Assembly: GCA_049601915.1 (NCBI GenBank)
Contig: JBMYRB010000002.1
Location: 1 to 64,000, forward strand
Direction: 5' to 3'
Origin: UBA8079 sp049601915
Lineage (GTDB): Bacteria > Pseudomonadota > Alphaproteobacteria > UBA6615
DNA: 64,000 nt
Shown here: in pieces, positions 8,758-16,781 of the stretch
Layout of the letters: the number at the start of each line of letters is the position of its first letter
How positions within the stretch are numbered: position 1 is the stretch's first letter
Notes under the pieces: generated by a model
The model's input: the letters and a program-made list of their open reading frames with translations, nothing else
What the model was told of the DNA's origin: nothing
The model's database searches: none
Program-made: the position numbers and the translations under genes

Positions 8758-8881
8758 TTATCTCTCCTGATTGAGGCTGCGGATCGATCGGGAATCATTA
8801 CGCACTGCACAAACTCCCCGAAATCCGCCGATTTTCAGTCCTTGGTGGATATAGACCGGGTGGGGTGGCGAGTCCAGCGAA

Positions 8882-10024
8882 CTAGGCGCTGGAAACACAA
8901 TCCAGCCACGCCGATAGCGGTTCCCAGACGAGCGCCTGGGCGCGCGACCCCGCGACCATGCCGATATGGCCGAGCGGTACGCTGTTGGCGTCGGCGTTGG
9001 GCAGGGCGTCGGCCAGCGCCTGAGCTGAGGTGGGTGGGACGATCCGATCCTGCTCGGGGATCAGTATGCGTGTTGGGATATCGATCGCCTCGGGGCGCAC
9101 CGCGGTGCCGGCAACCTTCCATTGCCCGGCATGGGGTGTGTTTCCGCCGTACCAGCCGCCCATGCATTCGCGCGCGACCGGGCCGGACAGGGGAACCCCG
9201 TCGTTGAGCCAATCCTCCAGAGCCACGAACTCTTCTGCCGCAGAACTGCCCGGTTGAGCGGCGGCGAACCGGATGAACTTACGGGTCACCAGGAATGGAT
9301 CGAGGGCCGAGAACATCGACTGGATGATGTCGACCGGCAGTTCGCCATAGGCTGCCAGGAGCGGCGCGGAAGCATCTACGGCGCGGGCGAGCGCTTCGGC
9401 CTGGGCCTTGCGCTCGGCATGGAAGTTCCAGGGTGTCGTGAGCAGCCCCAGCCCCACGACATCGCTCGACCGGTTCGCCGCCAGCGCTAGCGCCAGCAAT
9501 CCGCCCATGCAATAACCGACCACGGGCACCGGCCCGCCGCCGGCGTTGACGGCCTGATCCAGCGCGCCGGAAAGCGGGCCGGTGATGTAGTCGGTGAGTG
9601 TGAACTCACGTTCCCTAGGACCGGGCAGACGCCAGTCGACAAGAAGTGGGCGCAGCCCGGTTTCGGCCGCGAGCCATCGCATCAGGCTGCGGCGTTCGGA
9701 CAGGTCGAGAATATAGGCCCGGTTGATCAGGGACGGGACAAACAGCACCGGGCGGCCGCCCTCCGGCCCATAGTCGAGCAGGCGCGTCGCGCCTGACTCC
9801 CACAGCGTCGGCGGGTCGGGCAACTGTCGCTGGTAGGGGTGGTGCCGATAGGCGTTCACGCCGGCGGAGAATGCCGTCAGGCGCGCGGCAATCTCGGTCT
9901 CGACGGCCGTGGCGAGCGGGTCGGCGTCAGTTTCGGCTTTTGGCGCTGCCGGCAGGTTTTTTTGCAGCTGCTCGGCGCGCGCCGCCACCTCCGGTTTCCA
10001 GGCGATAGAGCCGTTCCTCAACAT
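8882..10024 (-). CDS. phaC: polyhydroxyalkanoate synthase, class III-like catalytic subunit
   Basis: PhaC polymerises (R)-3-hydroxyacyl-CoA into polyester granules. With the ATG at 10024 the protein has 380 residues, the size of class III/IV PhaC and much shorter than class I. The alpha/beta-hydrolase core shows the lipase-like box GYCMGG with nucleophile Cys172, Asp326 in EQDRIVPP and His353 in GHIGM, a full Cys-Asp-His triad; PWNFH and the Trp-rich ECMGGWYGGN regions are also PhaC-like. The start is uncertain: the frame is open to 10129, the 5' end overlaps the upstream phaE-like gene by about 98 bases, and no clear Shine-Dalgarno sequence stands before any ATG. Translation is probably coupled to that gene. 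Confidence 0.88.
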   Translation of the reverse strand: MLRNGSIAWKPEVAARAEQLQKNLPAAPKAETDADPLATAVETEIAARLTAFSAGVNAYRHHPYQRQLPDPPTLWESGATRLLDYGPEGGRPVLFVPSLINRAYILDLSERRSLMRWLAAETGLRPLLVDWRLPGPREREFTLTDYITGPLSGALDQAVNAGGGPVPVVGYCMGGLLALALAANRSSDVVGLGLLTTPWNFHAERKAQAEALARAVDASAPLLAAYGELPVDIIQSMFSALDPFLVTRKFIRFAAAQPGSSAAEEFVALEDWLNDGVPLSGPVARECMGGWYGGNTPHAGQWKVAGTAVRPEAIDIPTRILIPEQDRIVPPTSAQALADALPNADANSVPLGHIGMVAGSRAQALVWEPLSAWLDCVSSA

Positions 10025-10355
10025 CGTCAAGGCGCCGCGCGAGCTCGACCAGCTGTTGATTGCGGTCATCAGGTGCAGCGGCAGCGGGCGAGGCCCCAGC
10101 CTCGGGTGTGCGGGGGTCTTTGGCTCCATCGGCTTGGTCCGTCGTTGCGGGCGTGGTCCCGGACATCTGTGCCATGAGGGCCGCCAGTCCGGGGGCGCCC
10201 ATGGGGTTCGAGATGCCGCCCAGTTGTTTCATCGTCTCGAAGAAACGCGAGGTTTGCTCGGCCAGGTCGGGATCGGCCGCCATGGCCGCGAGCTGGTCTT
10301 CCCAAAGATCGAGATATTGCCGTGCGAGGGCGGTGAAATCCGGCTGGTCGGTCAT
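9927..10355 (-). CDS. PhaE-like small PHA synthase partner
   Basis: A 142-residue protein encoded immediately before and overlapping phaC. The N-terminal half is helical (FTALARQYLDLWEDQLAAMAADPD, then SRFFETMKQLGG), the centre is a low-complexity Ala/Thr/Pro/Asp linker, and the end holds a coiled-coil-like stretch LVELARRLDDVEERLYRLE before a basic Lys/Arg/Ala tail. PhaE subunits of class III synthases end in a similar short coiled segment and contact PhaC, but are usually 300 residues or more. I infer a reduced PhaE; a phasin-like or granule-binding role is the alternative. The basic tail could bind DNA or the granule surface. Identification rests mainly on context. Confidence 0.6.
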   Translation of the reverse strand: MTDQPDFTALARQYLDLWEDQLAAMAADPDLAEQTSRFFETMKQLGGISNPMGAPGLAALMAQMSGTTPATTDQADGAKDPRTPEAGASPAAAAPDDRNQQLVELARRLDDVEERLYRLETGGGGARRAAAKKPAGSAKSRN

Positions 10356-10413
10356 GGCCTCGACTATAGCCTCACGCTTCGCGGAATCGCCACCGGGACA
10401 ATGCTTCCGAACA

Positions 10414-10455
10414 ATTATACGCTGCGATGCAACATAATTTTATTTCTGCTATACT
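10414..10455. promoter_or_regulatory. divergent pha/phaR promoter region with candidate PhaR operator
   Basis: Between the divergent phaE-like and phaR genes. On the minus strand, TATAAT occupies 10419-10414, a perfect -10 hexamer for the pha operon, though no good -35 is visible. On the plus strand TATACT at 10450-10455 is a -10 candidate for phaR with TGCAAC at 10428-10433 (16-base spacer). CTGC-GAT-GCAA at 10422-10432 differs by one base from the CTGC-N3-GCAG sequence described for PhaR binding in Rhodobacter, and it lies where a repressor would block both promoters. Sequence matches are seen; function is inferred. Confidence 0.5.
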
Positions 10456-10492
10456 GGTTGCCTTCAAGAAGAACATTGCGGTGCCGAAACTC

Positions 10493-11083
10493 ATGGCCAG
10501 AGAAGATAACGCAGACCCGATTATTATCAAGAAATACGCCAATCGACGTCTCTACAACACGTCGACGAGCAAGTATGTGACGCTTGATGATTTGTCCCAG
10601 ATGGTGAAGGCGGGGACGGAGTTTCAGGTTGTTGATGCCAAATCGGGCGACAACATCACACGCTCGGTCCTGACGCAGATCATCTTTGAAGAGGAAAACA
10701 AGGGCCAGAACCTTCTGCCCATCAGTTTCCTGCGCCAGCTCATCCAGTTCTACGGCGACAGTCTTCAGACGATGGTGCCGAACTATCTCGAAGCATCGAT
10801 GGACGCGTTTTCGAACAATCAGGAGCGGATGCGCGATTACATGCAGGACGCCGTGGGCCAGACCATGAATCCGTTTGCGCAATGGGAAGAGCTGGGGCGC
10901 CAGAACATGGCGATGTTCGAGCGCGCTTTTCAGATGTTCACCCCCTATGGGGTGGGTGGCAACGATGCACCGGACCGTGAAGCCGGCGACCAGGAGGCAT
11001 CATCGGGCGATGATTCAAAGCTCGATGATTTGAAGACTCAGATCGAGAGTTTGCGCCGTCAGCTCGACGAACTGGCGCGCTGA
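10493..11083 (+). CDS. phaR: polyhydroxyalkanoate synthesis repressor
   Basis: PhaR senses PHB granules and represses phasin and synthase genes. The 196-residue protein has the PHB/PHA accumulation-regulator DNA-binding domain at its N-terminus (IIIKKYANRRLYNTSTSKYVTLDDL, about residues 9-33) followed by the PHB_acc repeat region (EFQVVDAKSGDNITRSVLTQIIFEEE) and a helical C-terminal half ending in a coiled coil (SKLDDLKTQIESLRRQLDELAR). The ATG at 10493 was chosen because family similarity begins there; frames open to 10427 add a non-conserved leader, and GTG 10481 is a possible alternative. Divergent from the PHB operon, as expected. Confidence 0.93.
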   Translation: MAREDNADPIIIKKYANRRLYNTSTSKYVTLDDLSQMVKAGTEFQVVDAKSGDNITRSVLTQIIFEEENKGQNLLPISFLRQLIQFYGDSLQTMVPNYLEASMDAFSNNQERMRDYMQDAVGQTMNPFAQWEELGRQNMAMFERAFQMFTPYGVGGNDAPDREAGDQEASSGDDSKLDDLKTQIESLRRQLDELAR

Positions 11084-11102
11084 GTTGCCCTCAGGCCGAA
11101 CC

Positions 11103-11867
11103 CTATTTCATCCAGTCCGGTTCGATTTCCAGCCGCCCGTAATGCCACCCCTGGAGAAAGTCGCCCCCCTCCTGCTTGAGCAGGTCTGCTTCGTCTTCGG
11201 TTTCGACCCACTCCGCAACGGATTCGAGCCCGAGCCCTTTTGCGAGATTGGTGAGGGTACGGACGAATAGCAGGTTTTCGTCTTTCTGGGTCAGGTCGCG
11301 GACAAACGAGCCGTCGATCTTGACTATGGCGACATTAAGCGCGCGCAGATGACGGAACGATGTGAAGCCTGCGCCGAAATCGTCCAGGGCCACTCGGCAC
11401 CCGAACTTGTTCAGCGCATCCACGAAGCGTTGCGATTCATCAATATCGTCCAGCGCGATGGTTTCGGTGATTTCGAGGATCAAACGCGATGCGACATCGT
11501 GACGGTCCTGCAGGCGGTCCTCGAGTTGGCGCAGCCACAGCGGGTCAACCGCGGTCATTCCCGAGACGTTGATCGATAGTTCCATCTCCGGGTTGCGCTC
11601 GAGTGCGTCGAGACCGAGATCGAGCACCTTCCGGTCAATCAGGCGCATCAGCCCCATTTGCTCGACCACCGGCACGAACCCGCCGGCTGCGATGGGATTG
11701 CCGGCTTGGTCCAGTATGCGTGCGAGGCCTTCATAGAATATGGCGTCGTCGCTTTTGCTGGACACGATCGGCTGGTAGGCGAGCGTGAAACGGCCCTCGT
11801 TGAGCGCCTGTTTCACTTGCTCTGCAATCATGAGATCGGGGCGTTCGGTCCGGCTGTGCTCCGGCAT
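11103..11867 (-). CDS. EAL-domain (c-di-GMP phosphodiesterase) fragment of a frameshifted gene
   Basis: A complete EAL domain of about 240 residues. Catalytic positions are largely retained: Glu in YEGLARI (EGL in place of EAL), Asn in SINVSG, EITE, the DD pair in ALDDFGAGFTS, Lys in VKIDGS, Glu in ESVAEWVET and Gln in LQGWHYG. It is therefore probably able to cleave c-di-GMP. It is not an independent gene: reading upstream of its first ATG in the same frame gives LGCDCYLKFSDMPE, the normal linker that follows a GGDEF domain, which continues in the adjacent frame of the next gene. One missing base near 11898-11910 would fuse them. Convergent with phaR, 19 bases apart. Confidence 0.85.
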   Translation of the reverse strand: MPEHSRTERPDLMIAEQVKQALNEGRFTLAYQPIVSSKSDDAIFYEGLARILDQAGNPIAAGGFVPVVEQMGLMRLIDRKVLDLGLDALERNPEMELSINVSGMTAVDPLWLRQLEDRLQDRHDVASRLILEITETIALDDIDESQRFVDALNKFGCRVALDDFGAGFTSFRHLRALNVAIVKIDGSFVRDLTQKDENLLFVRTLTNLAKGLGLESVAEWVETEDEADLLKQEGGDFLQGWHYGRLEIEPDWMK

Positions 11868-12694
11868 ATCGCTGAATTTGAGATAGCAGTCGCAGCCGAG
11901 CCGGCGCGCAACGCGTTGTCTGCCTTGGCGACGATTTCATGCGCCGTGAGCGCGTCATTGGGGAAGGTTGATATGCCGATCGATTCGGTGATTGTCATCT
12001 TGCCGGCCGGCGTGGATATCGGGGCCCGGCGGATCGTTTCCAAGAACCGACTTGCGATGGTGGTTATTTCCGAGGCGCCGCACCGGTTGACGATTACTGC
12101 GAAGCGATCGGAACCGACACGCCCCACCACGTCGCCGGTGCGCATGCCTTCCTCAATGCGACGCGCCACGGCCGGGATGATCGCGTCGGCCGTCTCCTCG
12201 CCATACACGTCGGACACGATGTTCAGCTTGTCGAGGCCGACCAGAAGAAATGCGCCGTTCCGGTTACTGTGCAGGCTCTGTTTGATGGCGTTTTCGAGGG
12301 TTTCGCGCAGCCGCAGCCGATTATACTGACCGGTCAGCGCGTCATGATTTGAGAGGAAGGTTACCTCTTCCTCGGAACGCTTCCGGCCGTTGATGCAACG
12401 AACCATGCCGGTCAGGCTCAGCGGTTTTTCATTCGCAGATTTGGTGACGACGGCACGTTCACGGATCCAGATGAACTGTCCGGAATCGTCGCGCAGTCTG
12501 AACTCACGGTCGAAGGATTCACCCCGTGCAAAATGGTTCGACAGCGCGATCATGCGGTGTGGCAGATCTTCGGGATGGATGCGGTTCAGGAAGGCGTCTC
12601 CCGTCGCAATGCTGCCGGTGTTCGAAATGTTGACGATTTCGGACAATTTGACGTCACCATCGCGCGGCGCATTGCGGTGGACGCCCCCTTTCAC
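11828..12694 (-). CDS. PAS-GGDEF fragment of a frameshifted GGDEF-EAL gene
   Basis: The N-terminal part of a bifunctional c-di-GMP protein. A PAS domain (HPEDLPHRMIALSNHF, then FDREFRLRDDSGQFIWIRERAV) leads into a GGDEF domain from NHDALTGQYNRLRLRETL. The GGDEF loop is degenerate, RVGSDRFAVIV, so cyclase activity is unlikely; it may act as a GTP-binding regulatory domain for the EAL part. Normal sequence ends at ADNALRA, after which the frame drifts into nonsense while the correct continuation is in the EAL frame. The PAS start is also short: the first in-frame GTG follows a TAG stop at the AT-rich upstream stretch. Whether this gene is inactive or the indel is a sequencing error cannot be told here. 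Confidence 0.75.
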   Translation of the reverse strand: MKGGVHRNAPRDGDVKLSEIVNISNTGSIATGDAFLNRIHPEDLPHRMIALSNHFARGESFDREFRLRDDSGQFIWIRERAVVTKSANEKPLSLTGMVRCINGRKRSEEEVTFLSNHDALTGQYNRLRLRETLENAIKQSLHSNRNGAFLLVGLDKLNIVSDVYGEETADAIIPAVARRIEEGMRTGDVVGRVGSDRFAVIVNRCGASEITTIASRFLETIRRAPISTPAGKMTITESIGISTFPNDALTAHEIVAKADNALRAGSAATAISNSAICRSTAGPNAPIS

Positions 12695-12755
12695 CTATTT
12701 AATAATTCTCACGATGCCATGGGAGGCATCGCCGGCGTCAATTTCGGGGGAGTAG

Positions 12756-14276
12756 ATGGTGAGCACGGTTAGTAAGTTGATTGAAACGGGGGCCGACGGC
12801 GATATCGCGATCGCGGCACCGGACCGCGCACCGCTGACCTATGGCGCGCTGCGCGCGCTCGTGGCGAGGACGGTTTCCGACATGAACAAGTTGGGCATCG
12901 GCCGCAACGATCGTGTCGCGATTGTTTTGCCGAACGGTCCCGAGATGGCCACGGCCTTCGTCGCGGTGGCAGCAGGCGCGACGACCGCACCACTAAACCC
13001 CGGCTACCGTGCGGAAGAGTTCCGCTTCTATCTGGAAGACCTGAACGCCAAGGCCCTGTTCGTCGAAGCGGGCAGCGAGTCGCCGGCGATCGACGTGGCC
13101 CGATCGATGGATGTTCCCGTGCTGGAACTCACGACGCCCGGTGACTCTGCGGCGGGGACCTTCGAAATTTCTGTCGGCGCGACGGCGACCGGCGATGCGG
13201 CGCAGTCATCCGGCCTCGCCGAGTCGGACGACATCGCGTTGGTGCTCCATACGTCCGGGACAACCTCACGGCCGAAAATCGTGCCGCTGAGCCAGACCAA
13301 TATCTGTGCATCCGCGCAGCATATCGGTGAGACACTGGCGCTCACACCGGCCGACCGGTGCGTCAATATCATGCCGCTTTTCCACATTCACGGGTTGATC
13401 GCCGCCGTGCTGTCGAGCCTGGCGGCCGGGGGCAGCACCTACTGCACGCCGGGTTTCGATGCGCTGCGGGTGTTCCGTTGGTTCGAAGATGCGGCGCCGA
13501 GCTGGTACACGGCCGTCCCCACGATGCATCAGGCGATCGTCTCGCGCGCTGCTCGCAATGCCGACATCCTGGCCGCGATGGATCTGCGTTTCATCCGTTC
13601 TTCGTCTTCGTCGCTGCCGCCCCAAGTTATGGCTGCGGTGGAGGACACATTCGGCTGTCCGGTGATCGAGTCCTACGGCATGACTGAGGCTGCGCACCAG
13701 ATGGCGTCCAATCCGCTGCCGCCGGCCGCCCGCAAGCCGGGCTCTGTGGGGGTTGGCGCGGGCCCGGAGGTCGCGATCATGGATGACGACGGCAATATTC
13801 TCGTGCAAGGCGAGACAGGTGAGATCGTTATTCGTGGTCCGAACGTGACGGCGGGCTATGAGGCCAACGACAAGGCCAACGCCGAGGCGTTCACGAATGG
13901 CTGGTTCCGGACCGGCGATCAGGGACAGTTCGACGATGAAGGTTATCTGTCGCTGACCGGTCGCCTGAAAGAGATCATCAATCGCGGGGGCGAGAAGATC
14001 AGCCCGCGCGAAGTGGATGAAATACTGCTGGATCATCCCGCGGTCGACCAGGCGCTGACGTTTGCCTACCCCCATGACAAGCTGGGCGAGGAGGTTGGCG
14101 CCGTGATCGTGCTCACGGAGGGGGCGGAGGCTGACGAGAAATCGGTGCGGGAATTCGCCGCGACTCAGCTCGCCGACTTCAAGGTGCCGCGCAAGGTCAT
14201 CTTTCTGGAAGAAATTCCCAAGGGGGCGACCGGCAAGCTGCAACGCATCGGCCTGCATGAGAAGCTGGGACTTTAG
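12756..14276 (+). CDS. acyl-CoA synthetase, oxalyl-CoA synthetase-like
   Basis: A 506-residue ANL-superfamily ligase that adenylates a carboxylate and transfers it to CoA. It has the P-loop LHTSGTTSRPKIVPLSQ, the FHIHGL block, the ESYGMTEAAHQMASNPLPP motif, GWFRTGDQGQFDDEGYLSLTGR and the C-terminal Lys in PKGATGKLQR. The combination of FHIHGL with MTEAAHQMASNPLP is typical of the oxalate-CoA ligase group (yeast Pcs60, plant AAE3), so oxalate or another short dicarboxylate is a reasonable substrate guess, not a proof. Nine bases downstream lies a ketopantoate-reductase-like gene, suggesting a two-gene operon. The start follows GGGGGAG at 12746-12752. Confidence 0.87.
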   Translation: MVSTVSKLIETGADGDIAIAAPDRAPLTYGALRALVARTVSDMNKLGIGRNDRVAIVLPNGPEMATAFVAVAAGATTAPLNPGYRAEEFRFYLEDLNAKALFVEAGSESPAIDVARSMDVPVLELTTPGDSAAGTFEISVGATATGDAAQSSGLAESDDIALVLHTSGTTSRPKIVPLSQTNICASAQHIGETLALTPADRCVNIMPLFHIHGLIAAVLSSLAAGGSTYCTPGFDALRVFRWFEDAAPSWYTAVPTMHQAIVSRAARNADILAAMDLRFIRSSSSSLPPQVMAAVEDTFGCPVIESYGMTEAAHQMASNPLPPAARKPGSVGVGAGPEVAIMDDDGNILVQGETGEIVIRGPNVTAGYEANDKANAEAFTNGWFRTGDQGQFDDEGYLSLTGRLKEIINRGGEKISPREVDEILLDHPAVDQALTFAYPHDKLGEEVGAVIVLTEGAEADEKSVREFAATQLADFKVPRKVIFLEEIPKGATGKLQRIGLHEKLGL

Positions 14277-14285
14277 GAGCAGTTT

Positions 14286-15272
14286 ATGAAGGTCTGTATC
14301 TTCGGAGCGGGCGCGATTGGCGGATACATGGCCGTCGAGCTGGCGGATGCCGGAAATGCTGAAGTGACTTGCATCGCGCGCGGTCCGCATCTCGCGGCCA
14401 TGCGCGAAAACGGCCTGCGGCTTGTGCGCGAGGGTGCGGACGACAAGATCGCAAACGTCCGTTGCACCGACAGTCCCGAAGAGGCGGGTCCCCAGGATAT
14501 CGTGATTGTCACACTCAAGGCTCATTCGGCGGCGGCCGTCGCGGACCAGATGACACCGCTTTTCGGGCCGGAGACCGCAGTGGTGACGGCCCAGAACGGG
14601 GTGCCCTGGTGGTATTTCCACAAGCACGATAGCGCGCACCAAGATACGCGCGTGGCGTCGGTCGATCCGGGCAACCGGCAATGGGACGTGATCGGACCGG
14701 AACGCGCGATCGGCTGCGTGGTTTACCCGGCCGCTGAAATTATCGAGCCCGGCGTTATTCGGCACGAATACGGGAACCGGTTCACGCTCGGCGAGCCGTC
14801 CGGCGAGAAGACGGACCGGGTGCAGGCCCTGGCGGGGCTGCTTTCGGACGCAGGTTTTCGTGCGCCGGTCCGGCCGCGTATTCGCGATGAGATGTGGGTC
14901 AAGCTCTGGGGTAACGTGTCGTTGAATCCGATTTCGGCGCTCACCGGCGGCACACTGGTGCAGATGATCGACGACCCCGATGTCTGTGCGGTGATCCGCG
15001 CGGTCATGGTCGAGGCACAGGCCGTGGGAGAAGCGCTCGGGGTCAAGTTTGCCATCGATGTGGACAAGCGGATCGCCGGCGCGCGCGACGTCGGCGAGCA
15101 CAAGACGTCGATGCTGCAGGACCTTGAGCTTGGTCGCCCCATGGAAATCGACGCGCTCGTCGCATCCGTTCAGGAGCTCGGGCGCATTGTCGATGTGCAA
15201 ACCCCCGCGATCGATATCGTGCTGGGTCTGGTGCGCCAGCGCGCACGGTTGGCGGGCTGTTACGACGGCTGA
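14286..15272 (+). CDS. ketopantoate reductase family (ApbA/PanE-like) protein
   Basis: A 328-residue NAD(P)-dependent oxidoreductase of the 2-dehydropantoate 2-reductase fold. The Rossmann motif is VCIFGAGAIGGYMAVELA; the middle has the family block VVTAQNGVPWWYFHKH, and the C-terminal helical domain shows the catalytic Lys/Asn region (DEMWVKLWGNVSLNPISALTGG) and HKTSMLQDLELGRPMEIDAL with the conserved substrate-binding Ser/Glu. It may be genuine PanE, but a second, more divergent paralogue occurs at 52173 and this copy sits behind an acyl-CoA ligase, so a catabolic 2-oxoacid/2-hydroxyacid role is equally possible. AGGAGCAG precedes the ATG. Confidence 0.85.
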   Translation: MKVCIFGAGAIGGYMAVELADAGNAEVTCIARGPHLAAMRENGLRLVREGADDKIANVRCTDSPEEAGPQDIVIVTLKAHSAAAVADQMTPLFGPETAVVTAQNGVPWWYFHKHDSAHQDTRVASVDPGNRQWDVIGPERAIGCVVYPAAEIIEPGVIRHEYGNRFTLGEPSGEKTDRVQALAGLLSDAGFRAPVRPRIRDEMWVKLWGNVSLNPISALTGGTLVQMIDDPDVCAVIRAVMVEAQAVGEALGVKFAIDVDKRIAGARDVGEHKTSMLQDLELGRPMEIDALVASVQELGRIVDVQTPAIDIVLGLVRQRARLAGCYDG

Positions 15273-15287
15273 TCGGCGTTGGTTGTC

Positions 15288-16445
15288 CTAGGCCGACGCG
15301 AATGCGGCCTCGACGATTGCTTCGGTACGCACGCCAACGGCAAAACCCTCGCTATGAAGGTTCGAGACGAAGCACAGGGCGAGGTTCCGATCCGGGTCGG
15401 CGATGGCACGCGCGCCGCCGGAGCCAAGGTGGCCGAAGGCGTTCTCGTTGGGGCCCATATAAGAGACGCCCGGCGGGTTCTTCGCATAGCCCATGGCATA
15501 GCGCATGGGGCGGCCGGTCATGCCGTCGGCATTCTCGGTCCATTGTGTCACCGTGGCCCGCGCGACGGCCTCGGGAGAGAGAATGCGAACGCCGTCGATC
15601 TCGCCGCCATTGGCGAGCATGGCATAGATGCGTGCCATGGCGCGCGCCTCGCCGAAGCCGCCGAAAGAGGGGATTCCTGTCGTTCGGAATTCGCGGCTGT
15701 TCTGGACATCCGTGTTCATGGGTTTCGGGTTGGGTCGCCAGGCGCGTGACAGAGGCGATTCACCCGCCGCGGCCTGCGCGGCCATGGCGCTGCCCGCAGG
15801 GTTGGGTTGCAGGTCGGCAACCCGGTCGAGATTCTCGTCCCGGACGCCGATCTGGTAGTCCACCCCCAAGGGTGCACAGATATTCTCCTGGACGAATTCC
15901 TGGATCGGCGTGCCCGTGACGCGCCGCACGACCTCGCCGGCGAGATAGCCGATGTTGACCGTGTTGTAGGCGCCCTTGGAGCCCGCCGGCCAGGCTGGTT
16001 CTTGGACCTCCAAGGCGGCGATCATCCGGTCGTAATGATAGACGTCGCCGGCTTCGGTCGCGTCGGCGAAACACACACCGCAATTGTGCGAGATGATGTG
16101 CCGGACCTTGATATCGGCCTTGCCGTTCTGCGCGAATTCGGGCCAGTAGGTCGCGACCGGCGCTTCCAGATCCACCAGGCCCCGATCGGCGAGGATGTGG
16201 ACCGACGTGGCGCAGATACTCTTGGCGATCGAGTACATGATGCAGAGCGAGTCATCGCGCCAGGGTTTGCTGCGGGCCGCATCCATGTGGCCGGCCCAAA
16301 GGTCCACGACCTTCCGGCCCTCGTAATAGACCGCTACGGCGCTGCCGATCTCGCCATGGCCGGTGAAATTGCCGGTCAGTGCCTCGCGGACGCCCTCGAA
16401 GCGTGGATCACATTTGCCGTGGATCTCGGGATGGGTGCTGGTCAT
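15288..16445 (-). CDS. beta-lactamase-fold serine hydrolase/esterase
   Basis: A 385-residue class C beta-lactamase/EstB-type hydrolase. The nucleophile motif is SIAKS (S-x-x-K, about residue 73), the second motif is the Tyr/Asn pair in GAYNTVNIGYLAG, and the third is HLGSGG near the C-terminus in place of KTG, as in esterases of this fold. No signal peptide is seen, so it is probably cytoplasmic and acts on esters rather than cell-wall peptides. It is transcribed away from the ligase/reductase pair, convergent with it (15 bases between stops), and heads toward nothing else; the SemiSWEET gene lies 31 bases upstream. Confidence 0.85.
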   Translation of the reverse strand: MTSTHPEIHGKCDPRFEGVREALTGNFTGHGEIGSAVAVYYEGRKVVDLWAGHMDAARSKPWRDDSLCIMYSIAKSICATSVHILADRGLVDLEAPVATYWPEFAQNGKADIKVRHIISHNCGVCFADATEAGDVYHYDRMIAALEVQEPAWPAGSKGAYNTVNIGYLAGEVVRRVTGTPIQEFVQENICAPLGVDYQIGVRDENLDRVADLQPNPAGSAMAAQAAAGESPLSRAWRPNPKPMNTDVQNSREFRTTGIPSFGGFGEARAMARIYAMLANGGEIDGVRILSPEAVARATVTQWTENADGMTGRPMRYAMGYAKNPPGVSYMGPNENAFGHLGSGGARAIADPDRNLALCFVSNLHSEGFAVGVRTEAIVEAAFASA

Positions 16446-16476
16446 GTTGTTCCTTGCTTTCCGGGTTTGGCGGGAA

Positions 16477-16773
16477 TCAATCCGCTGCGGGGCGGCGCGG
16501 CGTGCGCCCGAACACGTCCCGCAGTTTCAGCGCGATGATGATCCCGGTGAGCGCGAGAGTCACGATGTTCGCAACAATGATCGGGCGCGATTCGATGATG
16601 AAGCCGTAAACCAACCAGAGCGAAAGCCCGGTGGTGAAGATCACGAACATGCCCAGTGAGACGTCGCGCGTGGACCCCGAGCGCCATGATTTGAGCACTT
16701 GGGGAACGAACGCGATCGTTGTCAGGACGGCCGCCACGCCCCCGAGCAGGTCCGGATGGATTGCATCCAGCAT
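16477..16773 (-). CDS. SemiSWEET-family sugar transporter
   Basis: A 98-residue membrane protein with three hydrophobic helices (about 9-25, 41-57, 63-83), the bacterial half-size version of SWEET sugar uniporters that works as a dimer. The PQ-loop signature is present: TIAFVPQVLKSWRSGSTRDVSLGMF (Pro-Gln at about 24-25), as is the Trp/Asn-rich second and third helix (SLWLVYG, PIIVANIVTL). The C-terminus is short and basic. It lies 8 bases downstream of an amidase gene on the same strand, hinting that it moves a substrate or product of that enzyme, but no experiment-like evidence is available in the sequence. Confidence 0.9.
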   Translation of the reverse strand: MLDAIHPDLLGGVAAVLTTIAFVPQVLKSWRSGSTRDVSLGMFVIFTTGLSLWLVYGFIIESRPIIVANIVTLALTGIIIALKLRDVFGRTPRRPAAD

Positions 16774-16781
16774 GGGCGCGA

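Noticed and set aside
13266..15200. A 644-codon minus-strand open frame antisense to the acyl-CoA ligase and ketopantoate-reductase genes
   Set aside because: High-GC codon-position bias produces long antisense frames; it has no domain, is rich in His/Arg/Gly, and both sense genes are clearly real.
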